The translations under genes and the position numbers were made by a program. Positions 27,031-36,114 of a stretch of DNA of 64,000 nucleotides are shown piece by piece (within the stretch, counting starts at the first letter, position 1; each line of letters starts with the position of its first letter). Source of the DNA: Kaistella flava (ex Peng et al. 2021) (lineage in GTDB: Bacteria > Bacteroidota > Bacteroidia > Flavobacteriales > Weeksellaceae); NCBI RefSeq assembly GCF_015191005.1, contig NZ_CP040442.1, positions 3,348,001 through 3,412,000 on the forward strand, written 5' to 3'. The notes under the pieces were generated by a model. The model was not told the DNA's origin. It did no database searches and saw only the letters and a list, made by a program, of their open reading frames with translations.

Positions 27031-27159
27031 TTTGTTGTTAGAGAATTTAGTCATATATTTACAACGCTTTAGGAATGGCATTTGTCATGATTAAAGCATA
27101 AATTTTTTTTCATCATTTGTGTTTTTAGAATCGCACCGTAAGGTGCGATTCTTTTTTTT
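27031..27159 (+). ncRNA. Candidate small RNA or micro-ORF transcript with own promoter and terminator
   Basis: In the 339-base gap between the tRNA and DUF3810 genes there is a complete transcription unit: TTTG (27031-27034), 19 bases, TATATTTA (27054-27061), an expected start near 27068, then a perfect 11-bp terminator hairpin (AGAATCGCACC/GGTGCGATTCT, 27127-27152) with a T8 tail. The transcript would be about 90 bases. It contains an 8-codon ORF at 27075-27101 (MAFVMIKA). No + strand gene follows, so it is not a leader. The terminator may alternatively serve the convergent DUF3810 gene, which weakens the case. No known RNA family is recognised. Confidence 0.4.
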
Positions 27160-27173
27160 GTGCCTTATGTTCT

Positions 27174-28226
27174 TCATTGATAACGGATAAGTAAGTCGAT
27201 GAAGTAGGAGTAAGTGATGCTGCCATCCTGTTGATTGCTTTTTAGAAATAAATCATTGGTGAAGCCGAAGAACACATCCAAAAGTCCTTCATGCTTTTTA
27301 ATGAAAACTTTTTCAGCAAGTCGATCTCGTTTCATTTCTGGAGAATAGTGTTCTAAAATATTCTTAACAAACTCTTCATCTTTGTCAACCAGATAATTAA
27401 CTAAAGACTTCAAAACAAAATATTCAGTACTGTATTTCAAATCAGTATTTTTCGAATCTTTGCCAATTAAAAAACCGATGAAATTAGCTTCTTGCTCTTT
27501 TGCGTAGCCTAACTGATGCGCGCTCTCATGTGAAAGCGTAAATGGGATATAAGTTGACGGTAGAGTTGAATTATACTGCGCTTCTGCCGTAAAAGGATTG
27601 TAGTAACCTAAAATCCCAGTGTAACTCATAATTGGCTTAAATAAGCTCGATTTGAAGGCCAGAATTCCTGTCCCTTTCTTATTATTTAAATGGAATGGTA
27701 GTTTCATCTGGTTCCTCAGTATTTCAGCTTTAATAAGCGTTGTGTTTGAGATAATAAATACTCCATTGTGATCTTCTCTTACTAAAGTTCTCGTTTGTTT
27801 ACAAAGCTCAAGATAGTCTAAGGCAAGGGCTTTTACTTCCTCTACATTAATCTCTTTTTCTGGTAACTTTTCAAGGATCGGCTTTTGAAAGTAAAGCATG
27901 CCCCAAAATAGTTGATAGGTGAAATAAAGGATGTTCAGAAGAATTAATAATTTTAAAGAATAGCTTTTTCGACTGCTCTTTTTTATAATTTTATAAATAA
28001 AAAATAGAAAGATGATTATTAATAAAATATAGAAAACATCACCGACAGAAAACGGTATTTTAAAAAAAATTTGTTGATGAATTCTTTTTTGAATCTCAAA
28101 GAAACTCTCAAAGACTTTAATGGCATAATTAACCTTTGAAAGAATTAAAAACAAAAGAAATTGGGCAAGTAATAAACCTGCCCAAAATCTTTTCTTACTA
28201 TATGTGCAACTCTTTTTAATGAGCAT
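27174..28226 (-). CDS. DUF3810 membrane protein with HExxH motif
   Basis: 350 residues, three N-terminal hydrophobic segments (about 15-33, 60-80, 90-110) and a large C-terminal domain. FTLSHESAHQLGYAKEQEANF (about 228-248) contains HESAH, the HExxH zinc-metallopeptidase signature, followed by the third-ligand-like EANF. The family has no assigned substrate; by motif it is a putative membrane metalloprotease. It overlaps the 3' end of the upstream transporter gene by 11 bases, so they are translationally coupled. Confidence 0.82.
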   Translation of the reverse strand: MLIKKSCTYSKKRFWAGLLLAQFLLFLILSKVNYAIKVFESFFEIQKRIHQQIFFKIPFSVGDVFYILLIIIFLFFIYKIIKKSSRKSYSLKLLILLNILYFTYQLFWGMLYFQKPILEKLPEKEINVEEVKALALDYLELCKQTRTLVREDHNGVFIISNTTLIKAEILRNQMKLPFHLNNKKGTGILAFKSSLFKPIMSYTGILGYYNPFTAEAQYNSTLPSTYIPFTLSHESAHQLGYAKEQEANFIGFLIGKDSKNTDLKYSTEYFVLKSLVNYLVDKDEEFVKNILEHYSPEMKRDRLAEKVFIKKHEGLLDVFFGFTNDLFLKSNQQDGSITYSYFIDLLIRYQ

Positions 28227-29670
28227 TTTCTTTTTGAATTTGATCTAAGCTAATACCTTGGTTTTTCAATATCTTAGTCACTCTTAATGCGTAAAATACA
28301 AGATATGCGAAACAAATAACACCCACGATATAACTAAAATGAATATTGGTGTAATCAGCAAGCATCCCCTGAAGCCAAGAAACGATACCACCACCCATAA
28401 TCATCATAATTAAGAAACCGGAACCTTGATTGGTGTGTTTTCCTAATCCATTAATTGCTAAAGCAAAGATACAAGGCCAAAGTGTAGAACAGAATAAACC
28501 TACACTTGTGAAAGCGTAAACTGAGGTCATTCCCGTGGTCATCATTCCGATGATTAAGGAAAGGATTCCCATTGATGAAAATATCAGTAGCATTCTTGCT
28601 GGATTTCCTTTGCTTAAAATATCACACACAATCATTACTAAAATGATCACTCCATAAATATAGAAATGGGATAAATCGTGACGGGCAATTGCATTAACCA
28701 AAAGAAAAACGCCAAATGCTAAATAAGGTGCGATAAATCTTAAAATCTTTTTTGAACCCGCCGTAATATCAAATGCTTCAACAGCACCTGTCCATCTACC
28801 AATCATTAAAGATGCCCAATATAGAGAAACGTAAGGAGCAATATCTTTTGTGGAGAAACCAAGTGAGTTTTCCATATAAGCGGGAAGGTTACTTGCGGTA
28901 GAAACTTCGACTCCAACGTAAACAAAAATGGCAATCATTCCTAATACCAGTTGTGGGTATTTCAAAGCAGAATCTCTGTGTTCACCAGCAACAACATCGT
29001 CTGTATCCTCTGTAATCGTTGGTGTAATTTGTGGAAGTGATGAGAATTTCAATAAAATAGCAACAAGTATAAAAGCGCCTCCCAAAACCATATAAGGGAT
29101 TTTCACTGACTCAATACTTGCCTCAGTGTTAGAAGCCGTTGCGGAACCGAAAATAGCAAACGCAACGATCAACGGTCCAATCGTTGTTCCCAGATTATTA
29201 ATTCCTCCTGCCATGGTAAGACGTTGTGATCCTGTTTCAGTTGGTCCAACTTCAATAGCAAGTGGGTTTGCTACAATTTGCTGCAGTGAAAATCCCAATC
29301 CTAAAATAAATAATCCTGTAATCATTAAAGGAAAAGATCCCATATTCGCTGCCGGATAAAACAGTAAAGTTCCCGATGCTGAAATAAGTAGGCCGACAAT
29401 TAAACCATTTTTATAGCCGATTTTATTAACTACATCTTGTTTTATTGCTTTAGAAATAAACATGTAAATCAATGATCCAATTGTATATGCGACATAAAAT
29501 GCCACTGAAACCAGTTGGCTTTGACCTTGGGTCAGATTAAAAGCTTTTTTAAATACTGGGATTAAAATATCATTGCTTGCAGCAACGAATCCCCAAAAGA
29601 AAAATACAGTTACCAAAGGTACAAATTGACCCCAATTGGTTTGTTTAGAATAATTAGAATTTGTCGACAT
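28216..29670 (-). CDS. Sugar MFS transporter (FucP/GluP family)
   Basis: 484 residues, about 12 transmembrane helices in two six-helix halves. The N-terminal FVPLVTVFFFWGFVAASNDILIP matches the FucP/GluP proton-linked sugar symporters, where GFxxxxNDIL is conserved and the Asn/Asp residues bind sugar and protons. GGINNLGTTIGPLI (helix 5 region) is also typical. It imports a hexose such as glucose, galactose or fucose; the exact sugar is not predictable. Coupled to the DUF3810 gene. Confidence 0.85.
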   Translation of the reverse strand: MSTNSNYSKQTNWGQFVPLVTVFFFWGFVAASNDILIPVFKKAFNLTQGQSQLVSVAFYVAYTIGSLIYMFISKAIKQDVVNKIGYKNGLIVGLLISASGTLLFYPAANMGSFPLMITGLFILGLGFSLQQIVANPLAIEVGPTETGSQRLTMAGGINNLGTTIGPLIVAFAIFGSATASNTEASIESVKIPYMVLGGAFILVAILLKFSSLPQITPTITEDTDDVVAGEHRDSALKYPQLVLGMIAIFVYVGVEVSTASNLPAYMENSLGFSTKDIAPYVSLYWASLMIGRWTGAVEAFDITAGSKKILRFIAPYLAFGVFLLVNAIARHDLSHFYIYGVIILVMIVCDILSKGNPARMLLIFSSMGILSLIIGMMTTGMTSVYAFTSVGLFCSTLWPCIFALAINGLGKHTNQGSGFLIMMIMGGGIVSWLQGMLADYTNIHFSYIVGVICFAYLVFYALRVTKILKNQGISLDQIQKENAH

Positions 29671-29711
29671 ATTTATTAATTAATGTTAACAAATATAACT
29701 ATTTTATGTTC

Positions 29712-30437
29712 TCAAATTGAGCTTTTTAAAATGTTTTTGATTTTTTGATGGGCCTCTGCTTTTAGTAATTCCACAGATTCAGTAGGTTCTAGGATGTCAT
29801 TAAAATAGACCTTTACTTTTCCCGGATAACCTTTGTCATATTGGAAAGGAAACATTTCCTTTAAACCTACAAATGTAAATACGGCAATCGGTGATTGATG
29901 TTTTGAGGAAAGTGTAAAAGCACCATCTTTAAAGGAATCCAAAATTACAGAAGTATTATCAGGAACACCACCTTCCGGAAAAATCACAATACTTTCTCCT
30001 TCTTCCATTCTTTCTGCGCAACGGCGGTAGACATCTGCACGGCTTCGAGGGGAAGAACGATCAACCATCACGCAAATTCTTTTATAAATAGTCCCGAAAA
30101 TCGGAATTTTCACCAATTCTTTTTTACCAACATAACACAGCGGATGATGAGGCATTAAAATACATGGTAACATCACATCCATAATAGAAGTGTGGTTGGA
30201 GATAAAAACATACTGTTTATTTTTATCAATTTTTTTGGCAGTAAGTTTAATTAATTCATAGCGGAATCCCATTCCATAAAACATCCCGAAACACCACAAA
30301 CGAATAAAAAAGTAAGCATACGGATAATGTTCTTTTTTAATGGAAAATAATAAAACAGGAATGCCGAGAATGGGCGTTAAAACTGCTCCTAAAATCACCA
30401 TCCAACCGCGCCAGATATAATTTAAAACTTTTGTCAT
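29712..30437 (-). CDS. 1-acyl-sn-glycerol-3-phosphate acyltransferase family protein
   Basis: 241 residues of the PlsC family, which acylates lysophosphatidic acid in phospholipid synthesis. One or two N-terminal hydrophobic segments (about 8-30 and 43-60) anchor it in the membrane. The HX4D motif is SNHTSIMD (about 81-88), and the substrate motif IVIFPEGGVPD (about 150-158) is the usual FPEGT region with GG in place of GT. Gene spacing is 41 bases to the transporter and 61 bases to gtrA, all on the same strand, so an operon is plausible. Confidence 0.85.
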   Translation of the reverse strand: MTKVLNYIWRGWMVILGAVLTPILGIPVLLFSIKKEHYPYAYFFIRLWCFGMFYGMGFRYELIKLTAKKIDKNKQYVFISNHTSIMDVMLPCILMPHHPLCYVGKKELVKIPIFGTIYKRICVMVDRSSPRSRADVYRRCAERMEEGESIVIFPEGGVPDNTSVILDSFKDGAFTLSSKHQSPIAVFTFVGLKEMFPFQYDKGYPGKVKVYFNDILEPTESVELLKAEAHQKIKNILKSSI

Positions 30438-30498
30438 GTACTTTTTTAAAATTACTTTTTTATGTAAATTATTAAACGGCTATTTGTTACTTTAATGA

Positions 30499-30957
30499 TT
30501 AGCCATTAAAAATAACTTTTTTCTTCACCGAGTAATTCAATATAGAAACCAACAAAATCGCCGCTATTTTACTTAAAATCGCTTGGCTAATAACGAAGAA
30601 TCCTAAATCGAGATTATCTTTAAATGCAAATCTAAAGAAGAGCTGGAAGAAAGTTAAACTGAGTATGGTTGAGAAAAAAGAAACAAACATAAAGTACGCA
30701 AACTCTTTCCGTTTGGAATGTTTGCCACGCTCAAATACAAACCAGATACTTAAAAAATAATTGGTAATAATACCGCAACTGGTTGAAAAAACATTACTTA
30801 GCGGAAAGTGAATCCCATGAAAGTTATTTTCTTCGGAAAAAATTAATGGTAAATAAACACTGAATATTTTAAATGAACCGATTTCGATTACAGCACTCAG
30901 TCCTCCCGCAATCACGAAAAGTAATACTTGTTTTTGTTTGAGTAAAAGTTCTTTCAT
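30499..30957 (-). CDS. GtrA family membrane protein
   Basis: 152 residues with four hydrophobic helices (about 12-30, 54-74, 84-106, 118-142), the layout of GtrA flippase-like proteins that help move undecaprenyl-linked sugars across the inner membrane for O-antigen or other glycan modification. GGLSAVIEIGSFKIFS near the N-terminus and YFLSIWFVFERGKHSKRKEF are family-like. No partner glycosyltransferase is adjacent here; the acyltransferase follows downstream. Confidence 0.82.
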   Translation of the reverse strand: MKELLLKQKQVLLFVIAGGLSAVIEIGSFKIFSVYLPLIFSEENNFHGIHFPLSNVFSTSCGIITNYFLSIWFVFERGKHSKRKEFAYFMFVSFFSTILSLTFFQLFFRFAFKDNLDLGFFVISQAILSKIAAILLVSILNYSVKKKVIFNG

Positions 30958-31158
30958 ATTAATTGTTGCAAATTTAAAACTATATGTTAAACAATCAGAA
31001 AAACTTGTTAAAATATTTTTTCGCGTTAATATATTGTTTACTTTTATTTTGTGAAAGGGATAGGTGATGTGGTAACTTAATCATTATTAATTAGTTACTA
31101 TGTTAGTAGACCAATTATAAGTTTTCAAAACCAGTCAAAATTTAATCACAAAAAAAAC

Positions 31159-31404
31159 ATGACCACACAAAGACCTTACCGAAAATTCATGCCTCAACAA
31201 AAAAAAATTGAGGAATTAGAAAAAAACAGTCCCCGTTTCAAAAGAGTGTATACTGAATACGAACTGATGTCTGACCAATTATGGGATTTGGAAAATACAG
31301 ATACAACCAATATCCCAGATGATTTTATGGAAGCTATCAAATTGCAAACTGAATATTTAGAAGAAGAGATTGATGATTGGCTTTTAGATAATCCAGTACT
31401 ATAA
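31159..31404 (+). CDS. Small conserved helical protein of unknown function
   Basis: 81 residues, acidic, predicted mostly alpha-helical with a heptad-like stretch (KIEELEKNSPRFKRVYTEYELM, about 16-37, given here by its ends only) and a very acidic C-terminus. It recalls short YdcH/SlyX-like coiled-coil proteins but no family can be assigned. It lies between divergent gtrA and cca with a free upstream region of about 200 bases. Codon use is like the neighbours. The evidence is an intact ORF with plausible composition. Confidence 0.5.
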   Translation: MTTQRPYRKFMPQQKKIEELEKNSPRFKRVYTEYELMSDQLWDLENTDTTNIPDDFMEAIKLQTEYLEEEIDDWLLDNPVL

Positions 31405-31506
31405 ATTTTAAAAGTGGATGAATTCATATCGAGTGTGGTTTTTTAATTATTTTCACTTTCGAATCTACCGGGACCCTTGAATAATGACTGATTGAATCAG
31501 AAGCTT

Positions 31507-31514
31507 TATCTTTG
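31507..31514 (+). promoter_or_regulatory. -7 box that fixes the cca start
   Basis: TATCTTTG at 31507-31514, 23 bases before ATG 31537. The in-frame TTG at 31492 lies upstream of this box and would be untranscribed from it. Confidence 0.6.
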
Positions 31515-31536
31515 CAGAAATTGTCGAAGAATAGTT

Positions 31537-32958
31537 ATGAACATCAATCTCACCCAAAATAAAAATCTAAAACTCTTTAAACTTATTTCAGAAGTTGCCG
31601 AGAAAAATAATCAAACGGTTTTTATTGTTGGCGGTTACGTACGGGATTTATTGATGCACAGAAAAGCACCAACAGATATTGATTTTGTAACCGAAGGGAA
31701 CGGAATCGATTTAGCCAAAGCCGTTGCACACGAAATTAATTCCAAACTAAAGGTTTCTGTTTTCAAAAATTACGGAACGGCGATGTTTAAGCATGAAGGA
31801 CTTGATTTAGAATTTGTAGGCGCGCGAAAAGAAAGTTACGCTGAAGATTCCCGAAAGCCTTCTGTAGAAATCGGGACGTTGGAAGATGATCAAAAACGTC
31901 GGGATTTTACCATTAATGCTTTGGCGATTTCTTTAAATAAAGAAAATTTCGGTGAATTGATTGATCCATTTGATGGTATTCTTGATATCAAGAAAAGAAT
32001 TCTCCGCACTCCTTTAGAACCCAGCCAGACTTATTCCGATGATCCTTTGCGAATGATGAGAGCGATTCGTTTTGCATCGACTTTAAATTTTAAGATTGAA
32101 GAACGTTCTTTAGCATCTATTAAAAGTGAAGTAGAAAGAATTAGAATCGTTTCTATGGAAAGAATAATGGTTGAATTTAATAAAATCATGCTTTCCGAAA
32201 AACCTTCTGTTGGATTAAAATTAATGGAGCAAACCGGAATTTTACATTTAATTATTCCAGAATTAACTGCACTAAAAGGCATTGAAGAAGTAGAGGGACA
32301 AACTCACAAAGATAATTTTTGGCATACTTTAGAAGTCGTTGATAATATTTGCGAGAACACTGATAATCTTTGGCTTCGTTGGGCAGCCTTATTACACGAT
32401 ATTGGGAAAGCACCAACCAAAAAATTCATGGAAGGAAATGGCTGGACTTTCCACGGACATGAATTCCTAGGTTCTAAAATGGTAAAAAACCTTTTCTATC
32501 GTTTAAAACTTCCGCTTGGAACCGATATGAAATACGTTCAGAAATTGGTCAAATTATCTTCAAGGCCGATTGCGCTTATTGATGACGGAACTTCTGATGC
32601 AGCATTACGAAGATTACTTTTTGATGCAGGCGAAGATCTGGAAGATTTATTTATTTTGAACAAAGCCGATATTACCACCAAGAATTCTTCAAAACAAGCG
32701 AAGTTCAAAAAGAATTTTGAATATGTTGCTTTGAAAATTAAAGAAGTCGAAGAGAAAGATCAAGTTCGAAATTTTCAACCACCGATTTCAGGAGAAGAAA
32801 TTATGGAACTCTTTAATTTAAAACCCGGCCGAGAAATCGGAATTTTAAAAGAGAAAGTAAAAGAAGCAATTCTGGAAGGAGAAATAGGAAATGATAAAGA
32901 TGAAGCCAGAAATTTTGTGATTAAAGAAGGTCAAACTCTTGGATTGATTCTAGCGTAA
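31537..32958 (+). CDS. cca: CCA-adding tRNA nucleotidyltransferase with HD domain
   Basis: Adds or repairs the 3' CCA of tRNAs, needed here because the tRNA at 26761 does not encode CCA. From ATG 31537 the product is 473 residues. The polymerase head has FIVGGYVRDLLMHR (about 29-42) and TDIDFV (about 46-51) metal aspartates. DDQKRRDFTINA (about 118) and PSQTYSDDPLRMMRAIRFA (about 160) are typical of the class II family. An HD phosphohydrolase domain starts near HDIGKAP (about 287). A convergent-type terminator follows at 32978-33016. Confidence 0.93.
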   Translation: MNINLTQNKNLKLFKLISEVAEKNNQTVFIVGGYVRDLLMHRKAPTDIDFVTEGNGIDLAKAVAHEINSKLKVSVFKNYGTAMFKHEGLDLEFVGARKESYAEDSRKPSVEIGTLEDDQKRRDFTINALAISLNKENFGELIDPFDGILDIKKRILRTPLEPSQTYSDDPLRMMRAIRFASTLNFKIEERSLASIKSEVERIRIVSMERIMVEFNKIMLSEKPSVGLKLMEQTGILHLIIPELTALKGIEEVEGQTHKDNFWHTLEVVDNICENTDNLWLRWAALLHDIGKAPTKKFMEGNGWTFHGHEFLGSKMVKNLFYRLKLPLGTDMKYVQKLVKLSSRPIALIDDGTSDAALRRLLFDAGEDLEDLFILNKADITTKNSSKQAKFKKNFEYVALKIKEVEEKDQVRNFQPPISGEEIMELFNLKPGREIGILKEKVKEAILEGEIGNDKDEARNFVIKEGQTLGLILA

Positions 32959-32977
32959 AAATTTTTTCAGATAAAAT

Positions 32978-33016
32978 AAAATCCCTTTTAGACATCATGT
33001 TTAAAAGGGATTTTTG
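32978..33016. terminator. Terminator between cca and the BtuG-like gene
   Basis: AAATCCCTTTTA and TAAAAGGGATTT arms around an 11-base loop with T/A runs on both sides; may serve both convergent genes. Confidence 0.75.
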
Positions 33017-33038
33017 TTAAAGTATATAACGGTATGTT

Positions 33039-34079
33039 TTAATTTTTGTAGAAGCCACTGGTCCCTTTTCCTGCTGTAATTGTTTTAAGCAAAGTACCTG
33101 CAGTAGAATAAATTTCTACGGTACTATCTGCTGTAAATCCGTTCGCATTAGAAATAAAAATTTTACCATCAATAACACTGAAGCCATACAATGCTGACCA
33201 AGAATTATCAGTTAAGGTGAGGACTGGAGTAGTAGGGACTGCCGTACTGGTGATGTCCATCGAATAAACTTTATACCCAGAAGTGAAGTAGAATTTAGAT
33301 CCATCGATTTCTAAATTAGTAGCATTTGCAATTCCAGTTAGGGTAGTTGTAGAAGAAATTGCTCCAGTAGGACTTAATTTGTAAATGTATGAATCAGTTG
33401 TCGTAGAAGCGATGGTATATACACTTCCACCAGTAGAAATAGTTTTTTGAATATTCCCATTAGGAATGATTACTTCTTTTTCTATCGTGTTAGAAGTAGG
33501 ATTGATGATGGTAATTTTTTTACCTGAACCATATGAGGCATTTTGCACGAAGATTTTTCCGCTTGCTTCTACAATTCTTTCTCCAGTGTTCGTTAAATCA
33601 ATTTTTTTAACAAAAGCATTTGTAGAAGTACTATATACGTTTACAAATTTTGAAGATCCAGAACTGTTGGTTACGTAATAATTATTATTTGCAAATGCGA
33701 TATATCTTGGTTGAGAAACCTGGTCAGTTACTGTTGCTACTTTTTTAAAAGTATAACGGTTTACGATTTCAATTTTATTAGAATTATTAAGGATTAAATA
33801 AGCGTTATCTCCCTCAAATCCGATATTTTGAAGAACATCTCCCAAAGCAACATTTCCATTATTAGCGCTGAAAACATTATTTTCTACGGTTGCCAGATCG
33901 TTAGAAATAAACGAAACCGTTGCAGTTGGCGTTCCGAAATTACCTTCGTTAGACATGAAGATTCCATTTTCATAAGCACCTTTTGGTTGTGGCTCAACGA
34001 TAGGATCATCTGTTCTACACGAAATTGTAAAAAGCAATGTGGCGGCAAATGCTGCAGAAAGTAATTTAGAAATTTTCAT
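33039..34079 (-). CDS. Surface beta-propeller lipoprotein, BtuG-like
   Basis: 346 residues. A lipoprotein signal (LLFTISCRTDDP, lipobox Cys21) is followed by a short Pro/acidic linker (DDPIVEPQPKG) typical of surface-exposed lipoproteins, then repeated beta-propeller-like blocks (YLILNNSNKIEIVNRYTFKK, SQPRYIAFANNNYYVTNSSG) as in YncE/DUF5074 proteins. It lies 12 bases downstream of the BtuB-type receptor gene under a cobalamin riboswitch. In Bacteroides the corresponding neighbour, BtuG, is a surface beta-propeller that binds cobalamin very tightly and hands it to BtuB. The function here is inferred from fold and context. Confidence 0.75.
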   Translation of the reverse strand: MKISKLLSAAFAATLLFTISCRTDDPIVEPQPKGAYENGIFMSNEGNFGTPTATVSFISNDLATVENNVFSANNGNVALGDVLQNIGFEGDNAYLILNNSNKIEIVNRYTFKKVATVTDQVSQPRYIAFANNNYYVTNSSGSSKFVNVYSTSTNAFVKKIDLTNTGERIVEASGKIFVQNASYGSGKKITIINPTSNTIEKEVIIPNGNIQKTISTGGSVYTIASTTTDSYIYKLSPTGAISSTTTLTGIANATNLEIDGSKFYFTSGYKVYSMDITSTAVPTTPVLTLTDNSWSALYGFSVIDGKIFISNANGFTADSTVEIYSTAGTLLKTITAGKGTSGFYKN

Positions 34080-34091
34080 TTTTATATTTAT

Positions 34092-35915
34092 TTAAAAGTT
34101 AATTAAAAGATTGGCGCTGTAATTTCTTTTTGGTAAAGGGTAATAAGCAGTTGTTTCGTATATTTCATCAAAGATATTATTAACTTTAAATCCGATTTGA
34201 TAGTTTTTGAAAAAGGTTAAATTCAATCCGGCATTCATAACAAAATACGGATTAATTGCATCACGAAGTGTTTCGTCACTTGTAGTATAAGTCAGTCCAT
34301 TATACAGTCCCTGAACAAAGATTTCTGCAAAACGATATTTATAAGTCGCGTTTCCAAAAATTTTATGTTGAGGTACATACATCAGAAATCGGTCTGTATC
34401 GGTGTCTGTAGAATGAGTGTATACGTAGCCTAATGATAATTTCGTTTTTTGAGTTCCAAACTCTTTTTCAAAATCCAGTTGTGATTCTAAACCGTAAGAT
34501 TCGACATTGTTGGTATTAACAGGCGACCAATATCCGTTAGAAGTTGGCAGCCATCTAATCATATCTTTAATTTTCATGTAATACGGAGTAAGGTTTAATT
34601 TGAAATTTCCGTATTTGAAATTATTTCCTAATTCTGCCTGATGAGAAACTTCTGGTTTTAAATCCAAATTCCCGCCAGGTTGCCAGTAAAGATCATTGAA
34701 AGAAGGATATCTGAAATTTTTAGAAACATTTAAAGCAAAAGAATACCAGTCGGTAACATTCATTTTTCCGGAAAAAGAATAGAGAATTGGAGTTACGATC
34801 TCTTCAACAAAATCTTTTTTAACACCTGCTTCAAAATTGAATTTCTGAGTCGGATTCCATCTTAATAATCCCGCAACTGAACCTGCATTTCTGCTGACAT
34901 CAGTAATTCCAGACTGATAACCTTCGCCTTTATCGAAATGGTATTCTGAAATTAAATTGAATGCCCAATGATTATTCAAGAAATAATTGAAATCATTTTT
35001 AGCCAAATAAGTTTCGCCAGATCCGCCACTGCTTTTCGGTTGACTGATATTATCAAAATATTGAAAATCATCCTGAAGGTAAGCAACTTTAAAACTATTA
35101 TTTATTTTTTTTGAATTGAAATCCCAGGCAAGCAAACTTCTAAAAGTATTACTTAGATATTTAGTTTTCGTCCCAAATTCGGAAGTAGGATAATGTTGTT
35201 CACCATCGTAAATCTGCGTTTGCCAATACAATCTGTTTTGAGAATCAATTTTATAAGCCGCTCCTAAATTGAAAGTTCGGTTGTCATATTCACCATTTAA
35301 GTTTGCGTAATTTTTTTCCGGAACTTCATAATCATTATCGCTTTTAACAACATTCCCCGAAACTTTTACTGATAATTTATCGTCGCTATAAGAAGTCTTT
35401 AGAAAAGAATTGAAAGTATTATATGAACCACCTTCCAGAAATAAAGTCGAGTGAAAACCTTTATTAAAGGAAAGTTCATTGTTTAAATGAATCGTTCCAC
35501 CGATGGCTCCACTTCCATAAATTATGCTTCCGCCGCCCGATTTTACTTCAAGTTGGTCGTAACCTAAAAGGTTTAAATTATTGACATCGCCTTGTCCTAA
35601 AAAAACAGAATTGATATTAATTCCATTCCAGACAAAAGCAGTTTGTTGTGCGGTTGTTCCACGGAAAGATGGTGAGGAAACCATTCCACGGCCATTTTCT
35701 TTAATGTAAACTGGAGATTGAAAACGCAGAACTTCCGAAAGATTCGTGGTGTTTTTCAACAAATCTTCTTGATTTAAAGTTTCAATTTTGTGAAATTTCT
35801 TAGAATTCTTCAACTGATTGTCGAAGATATAAATGGTGTCAATCGCTTTCTCTTGAGCAAAACTCAACAGAAAACAAAATAGTAACGCAGTAGAAAAGTG
35901 GTGTTTTATAGTCAT
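34092..35915 (-). CDS. btuB: TonB-dependent vitamin B12 receptor (BtuB-type)
   Basis: 607-residue outer-membrane transporter that takes up cobalamin using TonB energy. It has a signal peptide (LLFCFLLSFAQEK, about 8-22), a TonB-box/plug domain (about 30-150) with SEVLRFQSPVYIKENGRGM and SFRGTTAQQTAFVWNGIN, and a 22-strand barrel ending in aromatic NLLINF, as expected for OMPs. LDVKSGGGSIIYGSGAIGGTI-like plug glycines are present. B12 specificity comes from the riboswitch upstream, not from the protein alone. The BtuG-like gene follows after 12 bases. Confidence 0.88.
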   Translation of the reverse strand: MTIKHHFSTALLFCFLLSFAQEKAIDTIYIFDNQLKNSKKFHKIETLNQEDLLKNTTNLSEVLRFQSPVYIKENGRGMVSSPSFRGTTAQQTAFVWNGININSVFLGQGDVNNLNLLGYDQLEVKSGGGSIIYGSGAIGGTIHLNNELSFNKGFHSTLFLEGGSYNTFNSFLKTSYSDDKLSVKVSGNVVKSDNDYEVPEKNYANLNGEYDNRTFNLGAAYKIDSQNRLYWQTQIYDGEQHYPTSEFGTKTKYLSNTFRSLLAWDFNSKKINNSFKVAYLQDDFQYFDNISQPKSSGGSGETYLAKNDFNYFLNNHWAFNLISEYHFDKGEGYQSGITDVSRNAGSVAGLLRWNPTQKFNFEAGVKKDFVEEIVTPILYSFSGKMNVTDWYSFALNVSKNFRYPSFNDLYWQPGGNLDLKPEVSHQAELGNNFKYGNFKLNLTPYYMKIKDMIRWLPTSNGYWSPVNTNNVESYGLESQLDFEKEFGTQKTKLSLGYVYTHSTDTDTDRFLMYVPQHKIFGNATYKYRFAEIFVQGLYNGLTYTTSDETLRDAINPYFVMNAGLNLTFFKNYQIGFKVNNIFDEIYETTAYYPLPKRNYSANLLINF

Positions 35916-35944
35916 TATTCAGGCCTTTCCTCCGAAAGCTTTAT

Positions 35945-36091
35945 TTATGTTAATGCTTTGTAGTAAGGTCTCCTGACTTTCACAAAACTGCACCTTCCCG
36001 ATTGCTCAGTGGTTGTATTGCAGTTTCACTAATGGTGATTTACAGTTGCGGGGACAGTTTGTGATTCGCACACAATTCCCTTTTCTAAAAG
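35945..36091 (-). promoter_or_regulatory. Cobalamin (AdoCbl) riboswitch controlling btuB
   Basis: Conserved elements read in order on the minus strand: AAGGGAAT, GTGCGAATCAC (36062-36072), CTGTCCCCGCAACTG (36043-36057), CCACTGAG, GGGAAGGTG, and the B12 box AAGTCAGGAGACC (35967-35979). A TACATTTG -7 box at 36098-36105 just upstream gives a start near 36091. A small hairpin with CGGAGG in its loop (about 35925-35945) sits before the btuB ATG and is a plausible expression platform. Confidence 0.93.
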
Positions 36092-36114
36092 CAGTGCAAA
36101 TGTAGTGATTTCAT

